Part shown: piece after piece, positions 1 to 6,635 of the stretch
Layout of the letters: every line of letters begins with the position of its first letter
Position numbering within the stretch: position 1 is the first letter of the stretch
DNA from: Rhizosphaericola sp047606825
GTDB taxonomy: Bacteria > Bacteroidota > Bacteroidia > Chitinophagales > Chitinophagaceae
Assembly (NCBI GenBank): GCA_047606825.1
Contig: JASGDY010000041.1
Coordinates: 1-15,190, forward strand
Direction of reading: 5' to 3'
Length of the DNA stretch: 15,190 nucleotides
Notes under the pieces: generated by a model
What the model was told of the DNA's origin: nothing
Databases searched by the model: none
Seen by the model: only the letters and a program-made list of their open reading frames with translations
Position numbers and translations under genes: made by a program

Positions 1-73
1 AGCGGGCACGGCCCCGGATATGTCCGTTTTTGACTCGTTCGGGGCTTTTGCATTTGGGGCAATGGTCTATCAT
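1..73 (-). CDS. Partial InsA-like zinc-ribbon protein (IS1-type transposase N-terminus)
   Basis: This frame is too short for ordinary ORF calling because it runs off the window edge. Translation of the minus strand from ATG at 73 gives 24 residues starting MIDHCPKCKSPERVKNGHIR. The CPxC knuckle followed by S-x3-VKNG and RGRAR matches the N-terminal zinc ribbon of InsA-type IS1 transposases, which bind the terminal repeats; in this family a second pair of cysteines follows shortly after. The catalytic part (InsB, DDE/DDQ-type) would lie beyond base 1. A zinc ribbon of this kind also occurs in a few other transposase families, so IS1 membership is likely but not proven. Confidence 0.7.
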   Translation of the reverse strand, partial: MIDHCPKCKSPERVKNGHIRGRAR

Positions 74-85
74 TTTACTTTTTCA

Positions 86-93
86 CAAATGTA
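86..93 (-). promoter_or_regulatory. Candidate -7 box for the IS element gene
   Basis: The minus strand reads TACATTTG, an exact match to the Bacteroidota -7 consensus TAnnTTTG, ending 12 bases before the ATG at 73. No clear TTG -33 box is seen at the usual 17-23 base spacing. The site is inferred from consensus and position only. Confidence 0.45.
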
Positions 94-142
94 GTAAAAT
101 ATAGCATTCTTTAGTTACTAATGCCATATTTTTAACCGACAC

Positions 143-868
143 CTATTTTACATCCCGGAGGTAAATATTCCCAAACTTGGAACTGAAACTATACGCCGGA
201 CCATTACCAGGATTGGCGGTTATGGACGTGAAGAAATTACGCTCCTCGCTGGAAGTAGGTTTCATATTGAAATCGGAATATATCTTTCCAAAATGATTGG
301 TAAGCGTTATCGTCCCCACTTTGGATGCGGGAAGTTTGGCATCAATCTTTCCAAATTCCGTTTTGACGGTCAACGGACCCGTATAATCGCTCACTTCCAC
401 CCATCCAAATTTTGCCTGGACGGAATTGTTTCCATTGGTAGGTAGATACACTTCTATCTGGATATCGGTATTGTTGGTGGAATAAGAGGAAAATTTTTCG
501 TCTTTATGGTCGGATTTATAGTTTTCAAAATCCTGCTTACTGCTGAAATGTTTTTTCACGCCATCCGTTTCCACGTAATATTCCGGGTCGATATGTTTAA
601 AATCAACCGTATCGCCGACTATTAGCTTTCCATCCACGATTTTGTCCGTGAGTTGGAATTTGTCGTTGTTTTTATTGTCGTTGATGTTGACGGTCACCTT
701 GACATACACTTCGTTTTTGTCCCAGCTTTTAACTTTCACTTTTGGAAAGTCAAATTTTAATAATATCGGCTGATTGTCGGCAACCGAAAAATGCTTCTCT
801 ATTATCTGCTGTGCAGACAAAACCGTCGTCACGCCTGTCAGTAACAGGCAAAGCAATATCCTATTCAT
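143..868 (-). CDS. Secreted DUF4097-like (adhesin-type beta-repeat) protein, second paralog
   Basis: A 241-residue protein. Residues 1-19 form a signal peptide (MNRILLCLLLTGVTTVLSAQ), so the protein is exported. The rest is rich in beta-strand patterns with aromatic-Gly turns: KFGWVEV, TEFGKIDAKL, NHFGKIYSDF and the C-terminal SSKFGNIYLRDVK. This spacing fits the DUF4097/putative auto-transporter adhesin head group, which folds as a beta-solenoid; the molecular role of that family is not established. The C-terminus resembles that of the protein at 1054-1866 (SSYGKIYLRK), so the two are probably paralogs. It is the last gene of the sigma operon, separated from the previous gene by 185 bases carrying a long inverted repeat. 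Its stop lies about 17 bases from the probable IS end. The family assignment is from pattern, not a search. Confidence 0.72.
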   Translation of the reverse strand: MNRILLCLLLTGVTTVLSAQQIIEKHFSVADNQPILLKFDFPKVKVKSWDKNEVYVKVTVNINDNKNNDKFQLTDKIVDGKLIVGDTVDFKHIDPEYYVETDGVKKHFSSKQDFENYKSDHKDEKFSSYSTNNTDIQIEVYLPTNGNNSVQAKFGWVEVSDYTGPLTVKTEFGKIDAKLPASKVGTITLTNHFGKIYSDFNMKPTSSEERNFFTSITANPGNGPAYSFSSKFGNIYLRDVK

Positions 869-923
869 AACGTTATGAATTTAAAATGTGAGAAATAAAT
901 TAGTGAGATGAATCTGTTTTGTT

Positions 924-1024
924 AAACCTCACCCCCGACCCCTCTCCTAAAGGCGAGGGGTGAAGCGACACCTAAGACTTCGCGTCTCCCCTCTCACTTG
1001 GGAGAGGGGTCGGGGGTGAGGTTT
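924..1024. repeat. Intergenic palindromic element with perfect 24-bp arms
   Basis: The arms 924-947 and 1001-1024 are perfect inverted complements of 24 bases (core CCTCACCCCCGACCCCTCTC). The 53 bases between them pair further: 955-960 with 988-993, and 962-965 with 978-981, giving a very long hairpin. It sits inside the sigma operon, between the two DUF4097-like genes. I recall similar C-rich 'cctcaccccc(g/a)acccctctcc' palindromes as dispersed repeats in many Bacteroidota genomes, so it is probably a REP/MITE-like repeat rather than a locus-specific element. In RNA it could act as a terminator, attenuator or RNase barrier, which would uncouple the last gene from the rest. Confidence 0.85.
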
Positions 1025-1053
1025 TAATACATTTCAATACGCCTTGCAAAGTT

Positions 1054-1866
1054 TTACTTCCTTAAATAAATCTTTCCGTAGCTGGACTTTAATATAAAAT
1101 CAATCCCACCGCCATTGAGCGTACCTTTAATATCAGAAGAGCGGGACCAGTCAGTCATTCCAGTTATATCTTCATCATCCGAAGAAGAATCGGCTTTTAC
1201 CGTTTCGCGTTTAATGCTGAGACCATCGGCAGCATATACATTGCCATATTGCGTGGAAAGGTTGACATTTGCTTTCAAACTTGCGGGTACGGTCGCATCT
1301 ACAAATGTATAGACGGAAACCAATGATATCGGCCCTTTGATGGGCTGGGAAAACTTGGCAGTCAATCCACCATAAATTGTTTTTGCATTGACGGGACCTG
1401 TGACGTTTTCCAAAGTAACAGTGTTGTACATCACACCAATTTCAAGTTCGCCTTTGAAATTTTTTATATCAAAAGGTTTGTTGAACATTACATCGCTGGT
1501 CTTAACCACAATAGACATAGAATTAGGAACTTTGATGGTTATCAAGTCTTGGTTTCGTTTTGAAACATAACGCACATTCACGGCATTGTCTTTTTCTTCC
1601 ACGCTGATACCCAGTCCTGTGTTGTCCGTCGCACCCGAACCGCTAATCAACTTAAGCCCTTCCGCACGTTCGTCCGTTCCTTCTTCTTTTCGTTCGGGGG
1701 CAGAGAATACGATTTCATTGCCGTCGTAGCCTTCAATCTTAGCACCAGTAAGATAAACTTTCAATGTGCCTGTTTTTTTGGACAATTTAAATTGGTGCTC
1801 CTGCGCGTGGACAAGTGACAATAATACCAATGATGATACAATAGTGGTTATAAGAATCCTTTTCAT
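1054..1866 (-). CDS. Secreted DUF4097-like (adhesin-type beta-repeat) protein, first paralog
   Basis: A 270-residue protein. The ATG at 1866 is chosen because it is followed directly by a signal peptide (MKRILITTIVSSLVLLSLVHAQ); the open frame extends upstream to 2001 but that part overlaps the preceding gene and looks non-coding. The mature part has repeated beta-strand units with aromatic-Gly turns: GVMYNTVTLENVTGPVNAKTIYGGL, STQYGNVYA and the C-terminal SSYGKIYLRK. This fits the DUF4097 beta-solenoid group of exported proteins of unknown function. An acidic, serine-rich segment (DSSSDDED) interrupts it near residue 226. It starts 19 bases after the anti-sigma gene, so it is very probably cotranscribed with the sigma factor and may be its envelope output or a signal component (inference). 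Confidence 0.74.
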   Translation of the reverse strand: MKRILITTIVSSLVLLSLVHAQEHQFKLSKKTGTLKVYLTGAKIEGYDGNEIVFSAPERKEEGTDERAEGLKLISGSGATDNTGLGISVEEKDNAVNVRYVSKRNQDLITIKVPNSMSIVVKTSDVMFNKPFDIKNFKGELEIGVMYNTVTLENVTGPVNAKTIYGGLTAKFSQPIKGPISLVSVYTFVDATVPASLKANVNLSTQYGNVYAADGLSIKRETVKADSSSDDEDITGMTDWSRSSDIKGTLNGGGIDFILKSSYGKIYLRK

Positions 1867-1885
1867 TTTAATTATTTTTTTGCTT

Positions 1886-2728
1886 TTAAAAATTTGTTTT
1901 GGAGCGAAGCAATGCTGCGTAGGCCTGGTCGCGTACCGCTTCGATATTCGTTGGGTTTTCGGTGATGTCCAATAGTTGCTTTTTAACTGTTGCAGCGTCA
2001 TCAGGAGACAGCATCGACAATAGTTCCATTTGTACGATGGGGTCGTCTTGCTGCACGACAGACTGCAATATCATTTGCTTTACTTCAGGTTGGTCACGTT
2101 GTTTAGACAATACGTCCAATGCGGCCAAGCGCACATTACTGCTTTCGTCATTGTTCATGGTATAGGCAAGCGTTTGCATATCATCGACGGACAAACCATT
2201 TTGTTTTCCGGATGCCAGGACTGCCGCCAACCGCGCGGCGGAAGAATTGGTATTTTGCAATTCTTTTCGCCAATCTTGTGAAACAACTGTATTGCTCGCC
2301 AATAGTTCCGGTCCACTGTCCGTATTAGCATTCTGTATTGTTGTTTTTAATATTTTATGCCGTATTTTTTTTCTGACCGGTTGCTCTTTTTTAGCAACAT
2401 TTCTTTCATCTGTCTTAGCTACTACAAAAGAATCTTTCTTATTTGTTATAGCGATATGTGACGTATGGTGTGTAGGGTTTTTAACAACAAGCGTATTGTC
2501 CACTACTTTTTCTTGAAGCAGAAAAACAATTGCACCCATCACCAAAAGCAATACTGCTGCGGCTGCCCACCAATATCTGAAAGCAACAACTTTTGTTTTG
2601 GGTTTTTGAAGCGACTTCATTCCCAATTGGGATTGGATTTTGCTGAACACGTCCGCATTAGGCACATGTTCGTCAAATGCCTCCATGTTGTCTTCCACAA
2701 ATGATTTTAAAATATCTTTTTCCTTCAT
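1886..2728 (-). CDS. Membrane anti-sigma-like protein with HEAT-like repeats
   Basis: A 280-residue protein. The ATG at 2728 lies one base after the sigma-factor stop codon (TAG-C-ATG), which decides the start; the upstream 59 codons of the open frame overlap the sigma gene. Residues 1-50 are a charged cytoplasmic segment (DILKSFVEDNMEAFDEHVPN), residues 52-71 one hydrophobic helix, and 75-150 a Lys/Thr-rich linker. Residues 160-275 contain helical pairs resembling HEAT repeats (NVRLAALDVLSK, IVQMELLSML, AVRDQAYAALL). Its position after an ECF sigma factor and its one-helix topology point to an anti-sigma factor: the N-terminus would hold the sigma factor and the periplasmic repeats would sense a partner, perhaps the cotranscribed DUF4097 proteins. 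No zinc-binding HxxxCxxC motif is present, so it is not a ZAS-type anti-sigma. Confidence 0.7.
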   Translation of the reverse strand: MKEKDILKSFVEDNMEAFDEHVPNADVFSKIQSQLGMKSLQKPKTKVVAFRYWWAAAAVLLLVMGAIVFLLQEKVVDNTLVVKNPTHHTSHIAITNKKDSFVVAKTDERNVAKKEQPVRKKIRHKILKTTIQNANTDSGPELLASNTVVSQDWRKELQNTNSSAARLAAVLASGKQNGLSVDDMQTLAYTMNNDESSNVRLAALDVLSKQRDQPEVKQMILQSVVQQDDPIVQMELLSMLSPDDAATVKKQLLDITENPTNIEAVRDQAYAALLRSKTNF

Positions 2729-2729
2729 G

Positions 2730-3281
2730 CTATACTTTTTCTTTTTGCAATAAGGACAATATCCTCTTTTTGGCACGGTGGTATTGCGTCCTAACGGTTG
2801 CGTGGGAGACACCCAAAAGCTGCGCAATCTCTTCCTGCGGTAGGCCATCCACCAGATAAAGGGTGACCACAGTCCTAAACCCGTCCGGCAGACTGTTGAT
2901 AGCACGCTTTACCGCTTCTACTTTCAGTTCAAAAGCCTCCTCCTCCTCCGCGTCACCATCCGCCGCAACATCCTCACCATAATCCTCCACAATCATTAAC
3001 CGCTTCTGCTGTCGCAAAAAACTAATGGCGCGGTTGACGGCAACTCTTTTGGAGAAACCTCCAAAATGCTCAATCGACGTCGGTTTCACGATTTCCTGGT
3101 ACAGCGTCACAAACACTTCCTGCAACAGGTCTTCCGCATCGGCAACATCCCTTACCAAGCGCACGATGGCATTAAACACCGCCTTGCTGTAACGCCTGTA
3201 CAACTCGGCAAATCCATCTGAATCGCCCTGTCGGCACAGCTTCATCAGCCCTTGGTCGTCCAATTGTTCCAATACGCGCAA
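2730..3281 (-). CDS. ECF-type RNA polymerase sigma factor (sigma-70 family)
   Basis: A 183-residue ECF sigma factor. Region 2 is at about 19-65 (GFAELYRRYSKAVFNAIVRL, then DAEDLLQEVFVTLY, the -10 recognition and core-binding part). An acidic linker lies at 100-117. Region 4 is at about 128-180, with the helix-turn-helix LPQEEIAQLLGVSHATVRTQ contacting the -35 element. No ATG exists between the upstream in-frame stop and residue 13, so translation probably starts at a TTG (3281, 3272 or 3263); family alignment favours one of these because the usual D-x2-L-M-x-L-C-x2-GD beginning would be cut by the internal ATG. The gene leads a four-gene operon and is divergent from argB. Such sigma factors usually autoregulate their operon, but no promoter was identified with confidence. 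Confidence 0.9.
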   Translation of the reverse strand: MRVLEQLDDQGLMKLCRQGDSDGFAELYRRYSKAVFNAIVRLVRDVADAEDLLQEVFVTLYQEIVKPTSIEHFGGFSKRVAVNRAISFLRQQKRLMIVEDYGEDVAADGDAEEEEAFELKVEAVKRAINSLPDGFRTVVTLYLVDGLPQEEIAQLLGVSHATVRTQYHRAKKRILSLLQKEKV

Positions 3282-3424
3282 TACGAGTCTTCCGTTTTCT
3301 AAATTTTGAGATTAAACAATTCCGAAACTTCCGGCTTTCTGTGTATAAGTCGGCGGATGTTCCAAAATGTTGCATAAATTATAAAAAAAAATCCAAAACT
3401 GTGTTTCCGCCCCAAATTTCCCTC

Positions 3425-3432
3425 TAAATTCG
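3425..3432 (+). promoter_or_regulatory. Candidate -7 box for argB (TAAATTCGCC)
   Basis: TAAATTCG matches TAnnTTYG and continues GCC, as in four other plus-strand promoters of this window. It ends 23 bases before the argB ATG, giving a short leader. No good TTG -33 box is present. The sigma factor gene reads the other way, so the 174-base gap 3282-3455 must hold both promoters. Confidence 0.5.
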
Positions 3433-3455
3433 CCCTATTAACCAATATCCACGAC

Positions 3456-4247
3456 ATGTCCCAGCAACTTTTTGTCATAAAAATCGGCGGCAACGTCATC
3501 GACGACGAAACCAACCTACATCGTTTCCTACAAGATTTCAGTCAGATAAACACACCTAAAATATTGGTCCACGGCGGCGGAAAAATCGCGACGCGTATCG
3601 GCGAAAAACTTGACATCATCTCGCAATACGTGGACGGACGGCGTATCACCGACGATGCGACCATCGACCTTGTAACGATGGTGTACGGTGGCTTGGTCAA
3701 CAAAAAAGTCGTCGCGCAGTTACAGCCCCTCGGCTGCAACGCCATCGGCTTGACTGGCGCGGACGGCAACCTGATACCCGCACACAAACGCCCCGTAAAA
3801 ACAACGGATTTTGGCTGGGTCGGCGACATCGAAACAGAAAAAATAAATGTGGAACTATTGAAACAATTACTCGATGCCGACACCACGCCTATATGTGCGC
3901 CCTTGACACACGACCAGCAAGGGCATATCCTCAATACCAATGCCGACACGATTGCGTCCAGTATTGCAGTCGCACTGTCCAAAACATTTTCCGTTCGGCT
4001 GATTTATTGTTTTGAAAAAAAGGGGATTTTGGAAAATATCGACGACGACAACTCCGTCATCACTGTTATCAACAAAACAAGTTATGCAGCACTGAAAGCC
4101 ACCAATAAATTGTTTGCGGGCATCTTACCCAAATTAGACAATGCCTTTGCTGCAATTGACAGCGGCGTGAAAGAAGTGCTGATTGGCCATGCAGACGATT
4201 TATTGACAAATATCGGGGAACAGACAACGGGTACTTTAATTAAATAA
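3456..4247 (+). CDS. argB: N-acetylglutamate (or N-succinylglutamate) kinase
   Basis: A 263-residue amino acid kinase, normal length for ArgB. It phosphorylates the gamma-carboxyl of an N-acylated glutamate with ATP, the second step of arginine synthesis, in the cytoplasm. Visible motifs are KIGGNV at 9-14 (phosphate-binding Lys9), VHGGG at 38-42, GRRIT at 61-65 (acylglutamate Arg), GLTGADG at 98-104, NTNAD at 160-164 and the ATP-site lysine in GILPKLDNA (Lys226). Several Bacteroidota use N-succinyl rather than N-acetyl intermediates after the transcarbamylase step, so the physiological acyl group is uncertain. The M20 deacylase downstream reads the same way after a 227-base gap. Other arg genes (argC, argD, argF/argF', argG, argH) are not in this window. 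Confidence 0.93.
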   Translation: MSQQLFVIKIGGNVIDDETNLHRFLQDFSQINTPKILVHGGGKIATRIGEKLDIISQYVDGRRITDDATIDLVTMVYGGLVNKKVVAQLQPLGCNAIGLTGADGNLIPAHKRPVKTTDFGWVGDIETEKINVELLKQLLDADTTPICAPLTHDQQGHILNTNADTIASSIAVALSKTFSVRLIYCFEKKGILENIDDDNSVITVINKTSYAALKATNKLFAGILPKLDNAFAAIDSGVKEVLIGHADDLLTNIGEQTTGTLIK

Positions 4248-4268
4248 ATTATATCTCAGAATAAATTT

Positions 4269-4394
4269 ATGTAATGAAGAAAGCGAACATCTTACCGTCA
4301 TTCCCGCATAGGTGGGAAACCGATGTTTACATAGAGCGGATTCCCGCCTACGCGGGAATGACGGTAAACGTTTTCATTGTTTAACTACGTGTTC
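4269..4394. repeat. Palindromic intergenic repeat, copy A
   Basis: The core arms 4293-4318 and 4341-4366 pair over 26 bases with one mismatch and one G-T pair (start TACCGTCATTCCCGC). Each arm can also fold on itself (TTCCC...GGGAA), so a long hairpin or a two-hairpin form is possible. Beyond the arms, 4360-4394 matches 9165-9199 in 32 of 35 bases, and 4269-4292 resembles 9072-9098, so the repeat unit is about 126 bases and not only the palindrome. It lies between argB and the M20 deacylase gene. The core CGTCATTCCCGCxxAGGCGGGAA is a dispersed repeat type seen in many bacteria (recalled, not searched). Confidence 0.85.
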
Positions 4395-4474
4395 TATTTT
4401 AAAGTTTATTGCAATTTGTACAATAATAAAATCCGAAATATTAATCTTCAAATCCTCAAATTTTGAAATAAAAA

Positions 4475-5584
4475 ATGTCCAACACTATACATATCGAAGC
4501 TCTATATACCAAAGCTCTAGCCTTGCTGCAACAGCTTATCAGCACGCCGTCCTTCTCAAGAGAAGAAAACAAAACCGCAGATATTATTGCAACTTTTTTA
4601 AAAGAAAACGGTGCCAAACCCTATCGTTATCTAAATAATGTCTGGACTTATAGTTCGTATATTGATACGACCAAACCAATCGTCGTTCTCAACTCACACC
4701 ACGACACCGTAAAGCCTAACCCGCAATACACCAAAAACCCATTCGTTCCAGAAACTGTGGACAAGAAACTATACGGCCTCGGCAGCAACGATGCGGGCGG
4801 ATGTCTCGTTTCATTAATCGCCACGTTTATCCACCTGAAAGACAGGACTGACCTGCCTTACAACCTTGTACTGGCGGCGACGGCAGAGGAAGAGGTCTCC
4901 GGCAAAAACGGCATCGAGGGTCTGTTGCAGCAAGAAGATTTCCAAACGCTGCATGGGCAGATTCCTTTTGACAACTGGAAAAATTGGCAGGCAATCGTCG
5001 GCGAACCAACACTTTTGGACTTGGCAATAGCCGAAAAAGGCCTGCTGGTATTGGATTGTACTGCAACTGGAAAGGCAGGACACGCCGCCAGGAACGAGGG
5101 CGAAAACGCCATCTACAAGGCATTGGACGACATCGCATGGTTCAGAAACTATGATTATCCGAAAACATCTGAATGGCTCGGGAAAGTCAAGCAGACCGTT
5201 ACCGTCGTCCAAACGGAAAACAAGGCACACAACGTCGTCCCTGCCGTTTGCAATTATGTTGTAGACATCCGTCTTACGGACGCCTATACGCATGAAGAAA
5301 TTTTGGATACCGTCCGCCAACACGTCAAAAGCGAAGTGCAGCCACGCAGCTTCCGCCTACGCTCTTCGCGCATCGAAGTGGGGCATCCGCTTGTGAATGC
5401 TGGCTTGGTTTTGGGACGCAAAGCTTATGGCTCGCCGACGACTTCGGACAAGGCATTGATGCCTTTCCCGGCGTTGAAATGCGGTCCGGGCGACAGTGCG
5501 AGAAGCCACACCGCCGACGAATTTATTTATTTAAAAGAAATCGAGGAGGGAATAAAGCAATATATTTTATTAGTGAATTGGTAG
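4475..5584 (+). CDS. ArgE/M20 family N-acyl amino acid deacylase (ornithine or citrulline)
   Basis: A 369-residue M20 metallopeptidase-fold deacylase, cytoplasmic. It would remove the acyl group from an N-acylated arginine precursor. The metal site is visible: SHHDTVKP (His75, Asp77), GLGSNDAGG (Asp106), TAEEEVSG (Glu138-140, catalytic base and ligand), VGEPT at about 175-179, and the C-terminal SHTADEF (His345). The dimerisation or lid domain lies at roughly 185-290 (CTATGKAGHAAR). Next to argB this is an ArgE-type enzyme. In Bacteroidota and Xanthomonas the corresponding step can act on N-succinyl- or N-acetyl-citrulline instead of acetylornithine, so I do not assign argE firmly. No promoter box was found in the 80 bases between repeat copy A and the ATG, so read-through from argB is plausible. 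Confidence 0.88.
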   Translation: MSNTIHIEALYTKALALLQQLISTPSFSREENKTADIIATFLKENGAKPYRYLNNVWTYSSYIDTTKPIVVLNSHHDTVKPNPQYTKNPFVPETVDKKLYGLGSNDAGGCLVSLIATFIHLKDRTDLPYNLVLAATAEEEVSGKNGIEGLLQQEDFQTLHGQIPFDNWKNWQAIVGEPTLLDLAIAEKGLLVLDCTATGKAGHAARNEGENAIYKALDDIAWFRNYDYPKTSEWLGKVKQTVTVVQTENKAHNVVPAVCNYVVDIRLTDAYTHEEILDTVRQHVKSEVQPRSFRLRSSRIEVGHPLVNAGLVLGRKAYGSPTTSDKALMPFPALKCGPGDSARSHTADEFIYLKEIEEGIKQYILLVNW

Positions 5585-5728
5585 TAATTCAGAACCTCGT
5601 TTTTAATGGACGTCATTGCGCAAAGCCGCCCCCAACAGAACAAAGCAATATTGGTTTTTATTTTTCATACTTGAAGCTATAACCACCATTGTCGGCATAT
5701 CACCCAATATGTTTAAGGAAAGTAGGTC

Positions 5729-6175
5729 TCAAGACCCAATCCAGCCCACACGCAACAGCAACTGGTAAATCTTGCAGCCCACACAATAGTCCAAAACAGA
5801 TTCCAGCAACGCAAAAAAAATCAAAAGACCGGCGAAATAGGAGGCTGCCCTAAAATAACCCAACACATCCAGCAGTAAAACAAGCGATGTCAACGCCAGT
5901 CCCATTTTGGCGGCAAAACGTTTAGGTGCCACATCGACGTTTTTCCCTTTTAGGTGAAAGGAACGGACAATCAATGAAGAAAGACGTCCCAACGGACTCC
6001 AGTTGCTCCAACCAAATGACCGGAGAAAAAAATCCAGAACCATCACCGCCACGACTATCCATGAATGGCTCCAAATAGACCATGTGGAGAGCACAACTAC
6101 AAAAAAGGCGACAATCCTCGGCACTTTGTCATGAACTGTGACAAGGCTGACAGGACAGGATAATGCATTATTCAT
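5729..6175 (-). CDS. DUF4395 family membrane protein
   Basis: A 148-residue membrane protein with about four hydrophobic segments at residues 19-31, 36-50, 93-107 and 110-128. The pattern CPVS near the N-terminus (Cys7), a buried Asp-Arg pair (VLDFFLRSF), SPLGRL, APKRFAAKMG, and a CVGCKIY motif near the end (Cys131, Cys134) match the DUF4395 family as I know it. Its biochemical function is unknown; the paired cysteines and the frequent company of thioredoxin-like proteins elsewhere suggest a redox link (inference). It has no cotranscribed neighbour here and faces the M20 deacylase gene, converging over 144 bases. A good promoter and a dyad precede it (see 6209-6245). Confidence 0.8.
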   Translation of the reverse strand: MNNALSCPVSLVTVHDKVPRIVAFFVVVLSTWSIWSHSWIVVAVMVLDFFLRSFGWSNWSPLGRLSSLIVRSFHLKGKNVDVAPKRFAAKMGLALTSLVLLLDVLGYFRAASYFAGLLIFFALLESVLDYCVGCKIYQLLLRVGWIGS

Positions 6176-6208
6176 AAAAATCCGACTTTAATCTATGTAT
6201 TTTGTAGA

Positions 6209-6245
6209 CAAATATACGCAAACCATAGCTATTTGTTTCAAATAG
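6209..6245 (-). promoter_or_regulatory. Promoter of the DUF4395 gene with a dyad over the -33 box
   Basis: On the minus strand TATATTTG (6216-6209) is an exact TAnnTTTG -7 box. TTTG at 6242-6239 is a -33 box, 22 bases away, within the known 17-23 range. The expected leader to the ATG at 6175 is about 25-30 bases. A perfect 7-base inverted repeat, CTATTTG-TTT-CAAATAG (6229-6245), covers the -33 box, so it could be a repressor operator. This is the only promoter in the window where both boxes are clear. Confidence 0.6.
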
Positions 6246-6333
6246 TGGTCGACGAGGAGGTAATCCCCGAAACAATTGAAGTCATTTAAACTTTTTGAAC
6301 AATGAAATTTTAAATATTTCAAGAAAAAAACGT

Positions 6334-6363
6334 CGTCATTACGAGTGAAGCGAAGCAATCTCG
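6334..6363. repeat. Fragment of a dispersed CGTCATTxCGAG...GAAGCAATC repeat
   Basis: The sequence begins CGTCATTACGAG and ends GAAGCAATCTCG. I recall this signature from dispersed intergenic repeats in many bacterial genomes, where the minus strand gives spurious peptides like RLLRFTRND. A degenerate relative may occur at 5611-5650 (CGTCATTGCG ... AAAGCAAT). Only one arm-like unit is present, so it is a solo or decayed copy. Confidence 0.55.
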
Positions 6364-6594
6364 GATTAAAAATGCTATCATTTGTTCTAAAAAACAAAAG
6401 CCTAAACAAGTTCAACGCGCCGTAAGCATTTTGGCAAGCTGCAACGAGACAGATGCCATTACCTATCAAACAAAGATGCGTAATGAATGGATTTGATTTC
6501 TATACTTCACCAAGGATAAATCAGCGAACTGGCAGAAAAGGAACGCCTCCCCCACTCCCAAAAAATCTTCCCTTTTTTACTATCCGCTTTTTTT

Positions 6595-6602
6595 TACTTT
6601 TG
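6595..6602 (+). promoter_or_regulatory. Candidate -7 box for pcrA (TACTTTTGCC)
   Basis: TACTTTTG is an exact TAnnTTTG box followed by CC, 33 bases before the pcrA ATG at 6636. The surrounding 19 bases (6592-6610) are identical to those upstream of rnpA. No TTG -33 box is seen in the T-rich upstream region. Confidence 0.5.
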
Positions 6603-6635
6603 CCTTTTCACATTTTTACTTTAGCGGACAGGCTC

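Larger units (their letters stand above)
1..125 (-). mobile_element. Left end of an IS1-family-like insertion sequence, continuing outside the window
   Basis: Seen: the minus strand begins a zinc-ribbon reading frame at 73, and about 52 bases upstream of it, at 125, is a sequence starting GGCATTAGTAAC. In IS1-type elements the first gene (insA) starts roughly 50-60 bases inside the terminal inverted repeat, so the outer end is probably near 125. The stop codon of the neighbouring DUF4097-like gene is at 143, leaving only about 17 bases between gene and element. The other end and any target duplication lie outside the window, so the exact boundary is inferred. Confidence 0.55.
6176..6635. other. 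Gene-poor intergenic stretch (460 bases)
   Basis: No convincing gene is present. It holds the DUF4395 promoter and dyad at its left end (6209-6245), a dispersed-repeat fragment at 6334-6363, and the pcrA promoter near 6595. The open frames here (minus strand 6469-6188, and a plus-strand extension from 6453) give compositionally odd peptides, and the minus-strand one is partly made of the repeat, so I treat them as chance. Confidence 0.7.

Noticed and set aside
4312..4638. Plus-strand open frame of 108 codons beginning in repeat copy A
   Set aside because: Its start (SRLRGNDGK-type peptide) is a translation of the palindromic repeat, and the rest overlaps the deacylase gene in another frame.
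6188..6469. Minus-strand open frame of 93 codons upstream of pcrA
   Set aside because: It contains RLLRFTRND, the usual spurious translation of the repeat at 6334-6363, and it crosses the DUF4395 promoter; no family resemblance.
6453..6635. N-terminal extension of the PcrA frame
   Set aside because: The 61 extra residues are Pro/Phe-rich, include the promoter box, and the helicase family begins at the ATG at 6636.
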